Assembly (NCBI GenBank): GCA_025449115.1
Contig: JAHLKC010000118.1
Span: 62,001-126,000 of the forward strand
Source of the DNA: Chytridium lagenaria
Lineage: Eukaryota > Chytridiomycota > Chytridiomycetes > Chytridiales > Chytridiaceae
Reading direction: 5' to 3'
Length of the DNA: 64,000 bases
Below the pieces are notes generated by a model. It was not told the DNA's origin. It was given only the letters and a program-made list of their open reading frames with translations, and did not search any database. This document shows, in pieces, positions 35,361 to 47,813 of this stretch. The first letter of the stretch is position 1; every line of letters begins with the position of its first letter. The translations under genes were made by a program, and so were the position numbers.

Positions 35361-36364
35361 TGGACCCATATAACCTCACCCTTGTCAAGCTCTTCGAAGT
35401 CCTCAATATTGCAGGAATATCCCCGACTACCTTCCTCACCGATGTCTGTTCCGCGCATACATCTAAACGCGCCGCTGACCAGTCAAAGCTGGACGACATG
35501 GTCTCCTCCTTCCAAACCAGTGTCTCCGTGACCCCAACAACACCCTGCCATCAAACCCATCTCTCCACTAGTTACAATCGCTGCTTCTCGTCAAAAGATC
35601 CCAGACAGTTTCACCCGCTTTACTCTGACATTGAGGTTTCGTCCACATCTGTTGATATGGCAAGTCAACGAGGGATTTGCAATATTCTTGCACCAGGATA
35701 TGAGGACGAAGAAATATACCTCGGGAGGCTATTGGTTTGAACCTTCAGCTTATCGTTCAACACTTTATGGCGTTTGCGAATAGCTCTGGGACTTTGGATG
35801 AGCTTGGCATGATGGATGAAGGTAAGTAACAGCCCTCTGCACCTGCTTTTTAATTACAATCACTATCTAACTCTCGGCCGTTCCATTAATCTAGCCACGC
35901 GAGATAGATTAGTGAAGGGGTGGTACCATGAGGCTATTAAGCAAGTGTACTGCTGAGTGAAGAATTGCGTGAAAGTCCATTTTGCATGCGCTTATCGTTA
36001 TTTATTTATGTCATCGCATGAGTTCGCCGATTATAAACACAGCTTTTGCAGAGGATTTACTTAGCATTGGTTTTGGAATGTTTGGTAATGATTTTTCATT
36101 TCAGGCCTGCAGAGGAAAATAAGGCAAGAGTATAGAGAAATCAGGAAAGCGTACAGGGTTATCGAGGAATCGCGAGTTTCTTTGGATGAGTTTATCTCGA
36201 TTATAAGGATTTCAGAGGGCGTTTTGGTTTACCACAATACATCGGAATTACGGGAGGCGTGTCTCGAATTTTCAAGAAATACACTAATAGCGGAAGAACA
36301 TGTCGAGGTCGACATCATTGATTTAAAGCTACTGGACGTATCCTCAGAGAGAATCAGCCTTTAA
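35361..36364 (+). CDS. Orphan protein, exon structure uncertain
   Basis: I do not recognise it. A first exon from ATG 35361 (MDPYNLTLVKLFEVLNIAGI) is open to 35740. A phase-shifted segment (LNLQLIVQHFMAFANSSGT) ends at a clear GTAAGT donor near 35820 and joins TRDRLVKGWYHEAIKQVY. A third open block, 36112-36364 (LQRKIRQEYREIRKAYRVIEE), follows a TTTCAG acceptor and stops at 36362-36364. They may be one gene with a frame error near 35735, or two. The segments are helical and hydrophilic, with no domain that I know. Confidence 0.4.
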
Positions 36365-36919
36365 GATTTATATGAACACATAAAATAATTACGCTACTGA
36401 CAATAAAGTGTAGGATGATACGTTTTTCAATTATGGTAGTTGATAATCGCTTTACAATGACGGCGAGACGGAATTGTTGCTGCGGCCGTAGCCAATTGGT
36501 CCATTGCTGCCAGCAACTGTACAGTAACACGTCTGATTCTTGACCGCATGTAGTAAGCAACGCCAGAATATATTGACCCCTGATGATTCTTTTCCTATTT
36601 GGCGCCGGTGATGGTTCTTCTCGGGGAATATCTTTATATATTTTACGCGTACCTCGAACAACTCAAGGCCCCAGGCTTAACTGCGTTGAAGCCTGGATGG
36701 AATGTGGGTTATGCTTGTGTTGCCCCCTGAGCGCGTAACTTCCGCTTCACTTTATTGCTTTTGGATTGTTGCCCGGCGCGATATGGAGAAGGACCCTCAA
36801 AGCTAACACAGCATCTTTTATTTTGCTCATGACTACTCTAAGTGTATATCAGACGCTTCGCCGCCGGGCAGGAACAGGCAATATATGAATTTATTTATTT
36901 TATGTACCTATGTATGAAT

Positions 36920-39372
36920 CTACAGTCTTAATAACAGGATGATCACCAAAGCCAAGCCAATTCCCACCCTTCCCGCCATATTCCTCCCCGCAAAGCTCCC
37001 ACTCGGTGGCAACCTAAACGGATAAAACAAATCATCCGGCAACAACGGTATCAATCTCGGAGACGGTGGAATAAAGGGTTTCGCTCCTTGGTTCGGCACC
37101 CTAAAGTACGTCACTGTACTTCTCAAGCGGAATCTTTGGGTTGTCGTTCTGTCTGATAGTTGACAGTCAAGAGGGCGGAGACACCTGAAGACAATTTTGT
37201 TCCAGTTGTAGAGGATGCGAAGACCTATGATGCCGGGTTGAGGGTTTTTGGTGGAGCCGAAATCAGCAGTGAGGATTTGGATATCGAGGGAGGTGAGAAC
37301 ACCAGTGCAGGTTCCAGGTTCTGAGGGTAAGAAATCCTGTTACAGATAAGCATTGTTAGAACCCCAATAAACATACTGTGATGATTCTACCTTTTCACCG
37401 ACGTCTTTAGTTAGAATAGTCACCCAGTCATTCGGGTTAGTGGAATTCGCATTTCCGAACTGTCCGATGCGGTTTATGGCAAGAAGTTTCCCGAAACTCG
37501 TTTGAGCGTTTAGCGCTGTTCTTCGAATCGCGTTACACCCTGTTGCATTTGAGATGTCGGCGAAGCTGATAACAAGGGTGCAGCCACCAGATATGTCTTC
37601 TCCAAAATTAATTGGAACTCTATTGGTTGGAGATGTGGAGCATGCAAAGTATGGCGCCGAATCTGGGCCTGTTGGGGCGTCCATCGGTAATGTAATCCCA
37701 TCAATAGGATCTGCGTACAAGGCAACGGCGGGGGAGGTTGAGCATATAAGTTCCGGAAAGGATGGGTTTCCCGACATGTAACCAGGATTTCCTGATCGTG
37801 GTTTGGGTTAGTCCGACTTGAAATGTTAGACGTAGATTTTAAAGTGTAATTACTTGAATCCAATTGATATCAAACGATTGCGTGACGAGAGGCGTCCTGC
37901 GGATGCAATCGCGTTCCCTAGTTGAACGCTTGCACGAGCTCCTAGTATTACTGCTCCACGATTTCGTGATGTTGTAGAGAACTGAGGCGAACTGATGTCA
38001 CCATGTTAAAGCAGGCTCTTGTTGCCGGATCCCATACTGGCAAGATATCAGTGCATCGAACCTTGTTGTTTGAAACGGCTCATCGCATTCCGTGCGCTAA
38101 TATCAATATAGGCCTGCGTCAACCCCTTTGCAAAGTTTAATTGAACAGCACCAATAAGAGCTTACGTGACAATTCGATAGCTGATAATAGTAGTTCGCAT
38201 CGAAAAGCTTTATTTGTGCAAAGAGTTGCCTGTCTCTGATATCAATGTCTATTACAACTTGAAGACTCCGATATAAGGATTCTTGTTGTAATTAGCTTTT
38301 AAATAATATTCTAAAGGTACTCAATGGATTCCATCATGCACATCGTTGAAAGGCCAGCTGATGTATAACATCGGTCCATAAGTATCTTAAGTCTGGGAAG
38401 ACGCGAGAACAGTATCGCCAAGCTGTAATTTTTAATGAATTATTAGATGATAAGCCTTACCTCGTAGGATGTTGACTTATTCGTCAATCCAGTGGAAACG
38501 ATGTCATACCCGGGTCGATCGTATATTTTGGTATAGAGTAGTTGTACGTACTCTTGGAACTGTCGGTAAGAAACTATCCTTCTAAAAGTCTTTCCATAGT
38601 CTTCATAAAAGAAACTTTATAGACTGCGAAATAATTATTACGCCCGGAAACAATACTTACAAAAATTACTATTGTTGTAAACAACGCAGACGACTCCATC
38701 AGAGTTTCGTAAGGTGCTTGCACCCAAAGCAGCTAAGTTGTTGACTTTAATAGGATGAACATAGAGGTGCCACTGGACGCATGTCGGGTTCTGCAAGACA
38801 TCCACCTTTGAAGTAAAAGTATTATTTCGGCCTTTGCAGTCTGGGTCAAACACAGTTGATGTCGCATGAGAAGGCCGTGAGATCGCATGGACATGATCCG
38901 AGGTCTTTTTCTGTTAGTCTCTACTTTATAAAAAATATTGTCTTACTTGATTGAAGGTTAAGGCGGGGTGGTCACCATGATCTAAGAACTTGTTAGAAAA
39001 AATAAACGCTGGGTTTATAGAACTGATTCCAGTTAATGGTCAGCTCCAACTGGAAGTGAACTGCATTGGCTGGAAATAGAATGAGTAAAGACAGAGCAAT
39101 TAGGTCTTACTACTATCGAAGTTGATGAAAGAAGGCGTAGTGATTCCACAACCGAAGAATCTGGTGCAGGAGATACTATAGATCTGTGGGTGTGATGCTC
39201 CGTCTGAAGAGTTGGAGTAAGGGTTCTGGAGAGGTAAGGCCGTTTCAGAAGGAATGTGATCGATGTCTGTTGTCCTGCATTTGTTAGTATATTAACATTC
39301 AACAAAAGGTTTAGTCCCATGTGCGTTGGCTATCAGCCATGAGAGACAGTATCGCACTCTGCGTTGCATCAT
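36920..39372 (-). CDS. Tectonic-like ciliary transition-zone protein
   Basis: Tectonics sit at the ciliary transition zone in the MKS/B9 complex. The signature CPCDLTAFSCDINCV-DPDC is at 38840-38890. It needs a two-base repair at about 38845 (TGT lost before GACCCAGAC), after which it matches the family CDINCxCDPDC. Further on are a G-P-type strand motif (SGNPGYMSGNPSFPE, 37770), CTLVISFADISNATGC and LLAINRIGQFGN (37400-37600). The C-terminal hydrophobic segment is VGIGLALVIILLLRL (36930-36970). Many introns are present and several exons between 37800 and 38600 are uncertain. The start near 39372 (MMQRRVRYCLS) is a guess. The gene implies a flagellated life stage. Confidence 0.75.
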
Positions 39373-39508
39373 GTTTTGACTTTCAATCTTTAGAACTCCG
39401 CTGACAATCTCGGACACAACCTCTTTTCAACTTTGGACAAATCGTTCATATAGGTATAAAATGGGAAGCATGTGTATTTACATATATAAGTGGAAGTCCT
39501 GTCAATTA

Positions 39509-40519
39509 TCAAGGAAGATCCTGACACCAATATTGCGGAGGGTCCGATGAAGATCTATCCAACAATTCCCTTTGAGTAGTGATTCCTACACAAAAAAAGA
39601 TGTTATCAGAATATGTCAACCCTCATTTACACGTATACTGCATGACTGCCGTCCATTGTCCATCCTGTTTTTCAATAGCTCAGAACTGTTACGTAGCCAT
39701 CGCCTTGAAGAAAGAAATCAGAATATTTTCATAAAGTTAAAAACCTGAGCAAGGTCAAAACTAGAGAAATCCGAATTCAGCTCTCTAGGCACAGATTGCA
39801 CCATTCTTCTATCTCCAATAGTCACAATTTCAAATCCACTTCCCAAAGGACCCAAGTTTTTTATGCTCCGAACGACATCATCTCTATGCGTTGCTTAATT
39901 GACCAAAATTATACACCATACTAACTCGCTAATCGCTTGCGCATTCTTTCCACGCATGCGCTCCACATTTTGCTTCACCTCGGCTATCCATAAGTCCCCC
40001 ATTCCTTTCTCTCGTCGCGAGGCATATTTCAATAACTTGAACACCAAGTCATAATAAAAGTCGCCCACTCCCAGTAATTCCGACCAAAATCCCTTATTTG
40101 CTAACAACGTTAACTTCAAATCGGTTCTAATTTTCTTACATGCAAGGGATCAACACCAATGTTTTGGCACATTTTCTGAAAGTGGTTTCGGAATGCGGGA
40201 TCTTGCTTGATATCCTTTTTGTACTTGCGGGCAAACTCCTCAAGGTTTTCCTTGAATGTTTCCATTTGCATTTTCATCTGGATGACAGATTTAAACTCGG
40301 CTCTGACAGAGTAACATATGTGGTTTGAAAGTAAATACCAACCAACCTGTTCCAATTGTTGAGCTTGCAGCTCTGACCCCACTTTTTCAAATTGGGCCTG
40401 CATGGAAGTAAAGATGAAAAGGACGATGAGCGTGTCTGTGAGCGCCGGTGAAGGCTCAATGCGCTTACCCTCGCAGAGGCATGGTGTTGGAGGCCTTGGA
40501 TACCTCGTCGTCTCGACAT
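39509..40519 (-). CDS. SNF8: ESCRT-II subunit VPS22/SNF8 (EAP30)
   Basis: This is the core winged-helix subunit of ESCRT-II, which acts in endosomal sorting of ubiquitinated membrane proteins. It starts MSRRRGIQGLQ and continues with the helical hairpin (QMETFKENLEEFARKYKKDI), then FRNHFQKMCQNIGVDPL, GFWSELLGVGDFYYDL and THRDDVVRSIKNLGPLGSGFEIV. MVQSVPRELN and GDGYVTV follow, then a short end near QYW. Five to six exons. One T appears to be missing at 39676-39690 (GYVTVSELLKNRM is recovered by adding it), and the last exon has a frame uncertainty at WIDL. The length after repair (about 240 residues) fits the family. Confidence 0.9.
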
Positions 40520-41042
40520 CGTCACAAGTGTAACCTCAAAACAATAAATATTGCAAGACGACTCACAACGCTTAAAAGGCTATTTTTTCATCCCAACACG
40601 GTCTCAGCTCGCAGAATAACTTTTTATTTGGATGTGTGAGTAAATTGAGTGTGTGTATTTTGTCTTTATAATGAGCTTAAATAATGAGATTGACACAATC
40701 TGTGTTGGTGGGTTCATCATGCAGCCATTCAAGGCCGCGGAGTTCATGTGAGCGTGGTATCAGATCCTTTTGTTTGCTTTCTAATAGACTGGTTAAAATG
40801 GTGTTTGGACTATGCTACAAATCACGTTGAGACTCACCTTCTATTTGCTGTTCGGTTTCGCATTCATGCAATGCCGTTAAGACAAACGAACTATCGCAAC
40901 CTTCACATCTTAAGTCAATTTCATGAACCTTTCGTCCATCAACTGTGCGCGTTTTTATTTCGCATACTTCATATTGTTAGCCTGATAAGTGAAAGTAAAG
41001 CAAACCTATCATATCACACTTTTTTTCGTCTGTATTAGAATG
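40520..41042. other. Intergenic, no gene supported
   Basis: The frame at 40748-41038 (+) shows no domain and lies in AT-rich sequence. The interval separates two minus-strand genes. Confidence 0.4.
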
Positions 41043-41688
41043 CATGGGTATGAACCGACTTGATATAGATTGTTTAAAGAGGTCGTTGGAGCAAATGCTT
41101 GAAGTAGGTTTAACTGAAGTAGGAAGAAGATCCAATATCTCTGTCTGACTTTTTCCGATGCTGTTTGCGGGCACGGACCCTCCATTGCAGATGGGGATTC
41201 AAATTGGTACTATTACGTCTTCAAGGAAGTGCGAGGTCTTTCCTTGACAGCCATGAGCCATGACTTGGACCCATTTGTGTGCCACCCATTCTCCTTTGCA
41301 ACAGATTCCCACATTCCGCGAAGTGCAGAAACGGAGACATTCGGAAGTTCTGGCTCCTTGACTGACTTAGTTGGTGAAAGCTTTGGCATGTCCACGTCAA
41401 ATGTGGCCTTCAAAGACTTCACTATTCCGCTCGCATTGCTGCACACAGAATAGGGAGGTGAGACGTCATTGCTCCCGTAGGACCCCTCAACTTCGATTTC
41501 CGTAATGGTTTCGTTGGCGGAGTCGCATGTTTATCCCTCAAATCAAACTGTGAATGTCTCTTCTCATCCTCACGATAAATAGCTTTAAGAGCTTGCTTGA
41601 GTTCACCCATATCGTTCAATGGAGATGGGTCCCATGCGTACGTACCCTTGGGCTCGAAGTGCACGGCCGAGTCCCTAGGTCCTATCAT
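41043..41688 (-). CDS. Orphan basic protein
   Basis: I do not recognise it. It begins MIGPRDSAVHFEPKGTYAWD with a conserved-looking helical stretch (ELKQALKAIYREDEKRHSQ). After a one-base frame change near 41475 it continues NDVSPPYSVCSNASGIVKS, with a Pro/Ser-rich middle and a helical GMWESVAKENGW motif. A further exon with EILDLLPTSVKPTSS is possible to about 41043. It is divergent from the phosphodiesterase at 42483. Confidence 0.45.
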
Positions 41689-41739
41689 CTTCTACGTTGT
41701 TTGTTTTGATAACAAAAAAGGAACAAAATGCTATGGAGA

Positions 41740-42482
41740 TCTCTGTGTTTTTTTTCGACGGCGTCACAAGCGACCCCCCACACTTTTCTTTTTCTTTACA
41801 GTAAGTTAGCACTGGCAGAGTCTCAGGCTCATCATCACCGTCAACGGAGATAAAATCGAACTGTAATGGCGGAGATTACAATTCGCATGTCATTCTCCTG
41901 ACTTGCTGACTTGTAATTGTCAAACTGACAATAGGACCTTGTGGGTTGTAAACTTGTAATAAACTAAAAGGAACGAACATAAAAAAGAATGTAGGAGTGC
42001 TAAACCCGAATAAAATATTTGGGGTTATTACAAAAGAATGAAAAAGTGCTACGCCAATACGTAAAATTGGCGAGTGGGTTGGGTATATGGAAGTTAAAAA
42101 GTTAAAAAGTTACATGTGCATACATTCATATGTTGTTTCCAAGAATGTAATGGCACATCGTAGCCATTTCTTTCTTTGTCCGGAACTACGTTGAGTCTAT
42201 TCCGGATGATGCTAGCAATGAATTAGTTTGCCGATGCGAAACAAGGTACGTATGTCGAATGAGTTGTAGGGAAGATTCGCTGTCAATCTCTTGAATGGGC
42301 GAGTGTAAAGTGGAAACCCTTTCCCCATCTGCATGATTGGAATTCGGCCGCTACGGAAGAAAAGTTAGAGACCTTATCTCAGAGTCTCTATTGGAAGCCT
42401 GAGAGTTTTGTAGACCTCAACGCTTCAAAGCGCCATAGAGCGATCTGCTAAGAAAATGATGGGAAGCCTTTAAACTAAAGCC
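41740..42482. other. Divergent intergenic region
   Basis: No gene is seen. It lies between the orphan minus-strand gene and the phosphodiesterase and presumably holds both promoters. A short tandem AAAAGTT repeat occurs at about 42094-42111. Confidence 0.45.
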
Positions 42483-45400
42483 ATGTCATCTGTTCTGCCT
42501 CAGCAAGGATTAACAACAGCAAGACGACGCTCAAGCATTCAAGGAGCTGTATCTATAAACGGATCAAGTTCACCGCCATTTCTTTCTGGAACGCCCGTTC
42601 TTTCGAAAAATAACAGCACTGCATCTCGTTCCGATAAGGCCGGGTTGGCGCCAGTAAGCGTACCGGGATCTCGAAAAAACTCTGGAGTTCAGGATTCCCT
42701 GCTTTCTTATTACGGGAGCAGGAGAAATTCATCAAAGGCGGCGGGTCCAGGTGTCTCCCCTCTGAAAGTATGTGCCTCTTCTGACCACGTTTCTCTTTTT
42801 GCTTACCTTCCCATCTTCTTCTTTATGGGTTCGCCACTCACTGTTTACTCTCACATCCCTTCTAAAAATCGTCGGCATCGATGTCTATTAACGAATACTA
42901 TGAAAAAAGGCCTTACGAGAGCAAAGAAGTCACTTCCTTCTTCCCAGATTATAAAATCCGCCCATAGTTTTCATAACGCAAACACTCCCCCCTTGACCTC
43001 AAACATGGCATTCACAATGAGTCGAGGGGACAACAAGATTGCACGAACGCACTCCAATAGCCTAATGTCGGGGATGCAAAATGCAGGAACAGTTGAAGAA
43101 AATCTTCAAGATATCTCTGCAACCCTTCGATCGCGTATGAACAATATCACGTTAACGTTTTTCGACAAATACGTGGAGATGGAGTACGAAAAGTTCTTTC
43201 TTTCCAAAAATCTGGTCAAATGGAGAAGAAATCTCTGTGTTCTCTTCTTGAGCGCGACTGCTGGTTACCTTTACTTGATGATCAAGTCTCCTAATGATGC
43301 GGATGAATGGGTGAAAGGCGAAACAGCTGCGGAGCAATGGGCAACAGGTGTTGCCGGAAATGATACCGTTGCAAGGATTTTACGTCAGACATGTGGGCAG
43401 ATCTTTATATGGTGAGTCCCAGCTTCCATTACCATAAAATCTAATGCCCTCAGTTCCACCTGCAACCCAAATACTCTATGCAATGGATATACCGTTAGGA
43501 AGGACATCCTTTTTTGGACAATGGGGATCCTCATCCCTTTTCTCGCTGTACTTTTCACGTCATTCAAAATGCAGGCCGTTGACATCGGCCGTCAAGTCCA
43601 TCTTCTCTCCGCCGTATTCACCAGTCTAGTGACTGTCATTGGAATCTTTATCCGATGGCTCATCGTCGAACCGCAAACCCCGCTTTACCAAACAACCTAC
43701 CTCTCTATCCTCAGTGTTACTGCCTGCTTTGTCTTTCTAAGAATGAGGTTCATCTACTCTGTCCTGTGCTGTTGCGTGGTCGTTGGATCTTATCTTGTCA
43801 CATCGTTTTTAAGTATCTCAACTGTCAGCTCGTATCGAATGATCAATTCTTACTTTGAGAACTTGCAAATTGCCGGAAATCACTACAACTCTCTCTACAC
43901 GTTAGCGCTTTCGGTTTTAGCGCTGTTGGCAGTGACGGGGATCGTCTCCTGCTCCTGCTTTGACACAGAGGTTTTTTACCGCGGTCAATTCCTCGTTTCC
44001 CATACACTGCAGAAGCATAACGCTAAGCTCACGAATCAGCTTAAGGTGCTTCAAAAGTGTATGGAAACAAGGCTGCGGATTTCGATTCCCCGCTCGAAAA
44101 AAGTGTTATGATTATAAGATCTCTTATGGCGGATCCGTCCTTGACGGCCCAACATCTTTTGGAGCTAAGCCAGGTGCTGACGCTATTGGGGTCGAGTAAT
44201 CTTTTGGCGCCGGACTTGGAGAATCAGGTTACAGAGTTCATGGACACAGAGCAAGAGGTAAACTATACCTTATGTATCATGTTGTTGACCTGTTTGTATA
44301 GGCATGGCTTTTCTCAGAAATCGCGCCAAGGAGGAAGACGCAAAGGACACGACACTCTCTTGCACCTAGACGTCGCACCTCTATGGCCCAAGATGTTCAC
44401 CTCAAAATCTCAGAAACCATCAACGAAGTCCCAGCATCGTTCTCGCTCGCGTCAATACCAGAATCCAGAGTCCGAGTTCACGCCCCATCTAGTTCACTTT
44501 CTGAAGCCCAGTCTCCGAAAGCGGAGTCAGGTAGTAACGGAAACCTTGCCGTAAAAGACACAAATGCCCCTGAGAAATCCACGCAGCTCCTACACTCTCC
44601 TTCAGGGATGCGTGAAGGCGCCACACTTGCACCAAGCGAGTCAAGGCTCTTATTCATGGACACTGAACATCACGTCAAGATGAGAAAGTCTACAGCAAAC
44701 AAACGCAATATGAATTTCGAGGACCTTATTGAAATTCCGAGGGTGGCGGAACTTTTGAATCGATGCAATGATTTCAATTGGCCGATTTTCGAGTTCTCCG
44801 ATTGCGTGGCGGGAAAGCCGTTGAGCTGTCTGGCGTTTTATTTATTTAAAAAGGAGAGCTTGTTTTCGCACTTTCAAATACCTCCGGATAAGTTTTGGAA
44901 GTTTATTACTACTATTGAGCAGGGGTACCATTCGGATATTCCATGTAAGTTTTTGCTGGTTCTGTGCGTTAATAGCTAATCTCTTGATTATCTAGTCCAC
45001 AATGCGACTCATGCGTGCGATGTCCTTCATTGTATATCACATTTCTCGCACATGGATTCCATCGCAAAAATCACCAACGAATTTGATATTCTCGCGCTTT
45101 TCTTTGCCGCCATCGTCCATGGTGAGCAAAACCCACTTCATCTAAACGTTATTTCTGACTATCCTAAGATTATGATCATCCCGGCTTCAACACAACTTTT
45201 TGGTCAACACGTATGACATCCGTACTATTCTATATAATGATAAATCGGTTCTTGAAAACCATCATCTGCGAGCGCGTTCACGGTGTTGAATAAACCCGAT
45301 TGCAACTTTTTTATCGCAAATGCCGAAAGCAGAGTTCAAGTCGTTGCGTGAGATTATCATTGAAATGGTTCTTGCAACAGGTAAGCTTTGGACAGATTCA

Positions 45401-45962
45401 CATAAAAAATAAACTAAATGCGATGCATAGATCTTTCTCAACATTTTTGTGATCCTCTCCATGTTTAAAAACAAGGTTGCCCAAGTCTTCGACCCCGAAG
45501 ACAGCCGCGAAGACCGCATACTTCTATGGAAAGTTCTCATGAAATGTTCTGACGTCTCCAACCCTACAAAAGAATGGTCCATCTATTTCAAGTGGTGTCA
45601 ACTCGTACTCGAAGAATTTATGAGACAAGGTGACATGGAGAAACGGCTCAACATCCCCGTGTCCCCTTACATGGATCGGGATAGTCTCAATGTTCCCTCA
45701 AGTCAAGTTGGGTTCATTGATTATGTGATTTTGCCGCTGTTTGAGGCTTATGATAAATATATTCCGATTCCGCATATCATGGACGATTTAAGACGTAACA
45801 GGGATCACTGGTAAGCCATTCCACCATTTTTAAAACTAATCAAGGCTCAGGATGTACATGAAAACTATTGGTGTCATTCATATGGCAAATGTCGTTCCAC
45901 CCCCTCCTAAAACGGCCTCACTGCACACACGTGAATCATCCGCCCAAATTGCCATAATATAA
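42483..45962 (+). CDS. Membrane-anchored class I cyclic-nucleotide phosphodiesterase
   Basis: It hydrolyses cAMP or cGMP. A Ser-rich N-terminus (about 230 residues) precedes six or so transmembrane helices (43225-43980), then a linker and the PDEase_I catalytic domain. The catalytic motifs are intact: SPLEKSVMII, NLLAPDLENQV, YHNATHACDVLH, AAIVHDYDHPGFN, DLSQHF and KCSDVSNPTKEW. Exon 1 may contain an intron starting at GTATGT, 42769, that I could not close. The frame changes at the A run 44053-44056; one extra A links the TM region to VYGNKAADF. The segment 45225-45300 also reads through a stop. The stop codon is 45960-45962, after a short Pro/Ser tail. Confidence 0.87.
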
Positions 45963-46276
45963 TATCAAACACGTCAGTTGTGAAATCATGAAGTTTAACC
46001 TGAGATTTTACATAAGACGAAGCGATATAGTGGGGCGTAGAACATACATGACGAAAACAGGATTTATCGAAAGGCTGCGACGCAAATTTAATGGTATCAA
46101 AGGCGACCGACTCAGCAGTTGTATTATATGCAAATAAACGTAATTGTATCAATAGACGAAAGTGAATAGTTAATTATTGTGCGAGGGAACGTATGCCATC
46201 AAAAATATATGCAAAAATGAACGTTGGTGAAAAACATTCACGAGAAATGATAAAAGGTCACAAGTACATGTAATGA

Positions 46277-47351
46277 TCAACGATCTAACCCAATTCGAAA
46301 ATTTTTGTTACCACTTCTACAATGAACCTCCACAGCAGAAAAAGATCGAAGAAGGGTAGGCGATACAGCAGACTGAAGATCAAAAACATGCGCATCCGTA
46401 AACACAAAATTATCCGCATACACAATACTGGCATGAAACTCCGGATTCTACATAATCTTAGAATCATTTCTGTAATTCTACCAAGTACCTCGTAAAAAGT
46501 TTTAAACCCGAACTCAGACAAAACGCTATCTACCTTCTTGACCATAGCGGCAAGCTAGCTGACGTTATTATTCAATAAATTTACCGCATACCACTTGATG
46601 ACCCTCCCCAACATCCAACGCCAAAAATGAACGTGTTTTTTCGTCATTCTCGTACTTGCTCAATTTTGAAAACGAAAACCCAAATCTTAAAAGCGTTAAC
46701 ATAAAAGGTAAACTAAAAAACCATCGTACTGTTTCGATTTACTCAATTGCGTCTTTAAAAGCTCCAGAAATCTATCTAATTGAAATTCTTTGAGGAATAG
46801 AGTTCGAGAAAGACTGATGTGGAGGTCGCCTTCTACGAGCGGGATTGCTTTGATGCCTGAAACTACGTGCTGCATAGATTTGAGGATATTTGTTGTGGTA
46901 GTTTGGAGTTCTTGCGTAAATGGACTTATTTAAACCATTAAGTTTCCAGGAAACAATAGGAAATATACCTTTGATGTAAACCATAGTAGTCCAGTTCCCT
47001 CGTACAAAAGGGATATGCCTTCCCGTCAACTCCAGTCTTCGTTTCTCTGCTGTTTCAAGCTTTAACACGCACAAAAAAAGAGAATTAATCTACATAATTC
47101 TTTTCTTTCATTCTTGTATTGATCAGGAAGTTTGGGTGGTGGTAGTTTTCTGTACACGTATGGTAGATCAGGAGTGTCAAAAGGTCTGGACTTTGATAAT
47201 GTTATCAAACTTTAGTTTTTTTTGATACTAAAGCATCTTTCTTTTCGTCATGCTCGATAATAGGTCGCTTGTGAATGTGGATGTGATGTAGGTGTATCTA
47301 CTGTGAGTTCTCTGCTTCGTCGTCGCTGCTTGCGTAGTTTACAAGACTCAT
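46277..47351 (-). CDS. USB1: USB1/MPN1-like U6 snRNA 3' phosphodiesterase
   Basis: USB1 trims and seals the oligo(U) tail of U6 snRNA in the nucleus. It has a 2H fold with two His-X-Ser motifs. The N-terminus MSLVNYASSDDEAEN is typical. Further on are GRHIPFVRGNWTTMVYI, then LHISLSRTLFLKEFQLDRF (first HxS), NDEKTRSFLALDVG, VDSVLSEFGFKTFYE and FHASIVYADNFVF (second HxS), and the end GNKNFRIGL. About seven exons fit, with short introns such as 46457-46497. The stop is 46277-46279. A small frame uncertainty remains at the first intron. It lies tail-to-tail with the phosphodiesterase (314 bp). Confidence 0.9.
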
Positions 47352-47813
47352 TCAAAGTTGTCACAAGAATGAGAACATGGAAGAAAACAAGTCATCCGTG
47401 TTGAGACATTTGTATAAAGGCATGATAGAAGATGAGATAAAGGCGTGTTATCGACGTCCCATAAGAAGGATTGCGCATATCCAGCACTGATATTTACTGT
47501 TGTAACTGAAAGCACAAAAGTCCCAGTTTACCTGCATTAAAAAGAGCTGGGATAATCGTACAAATGTGACAATGGATGCCAACCACTGCAACGCTGCAGC
47601 GCTGCACCCTTTCTACCATCCAGCATTCTTTACTACGTTCATTTCAGCCGAAAGAGAGCTTCATCCTTCCAGTCCGTCATCATACAAAAGTACGTGTCCC
47701 TTTGTACAACATTCTCAAAAGTCAGAAACTCGCAGGCCTCTTCAACAACCACATCCGGCCTTTAACAACCCATCGACTATCGCGCTTTACATTTGGAATA
47801 CTTTGAAAAAACG

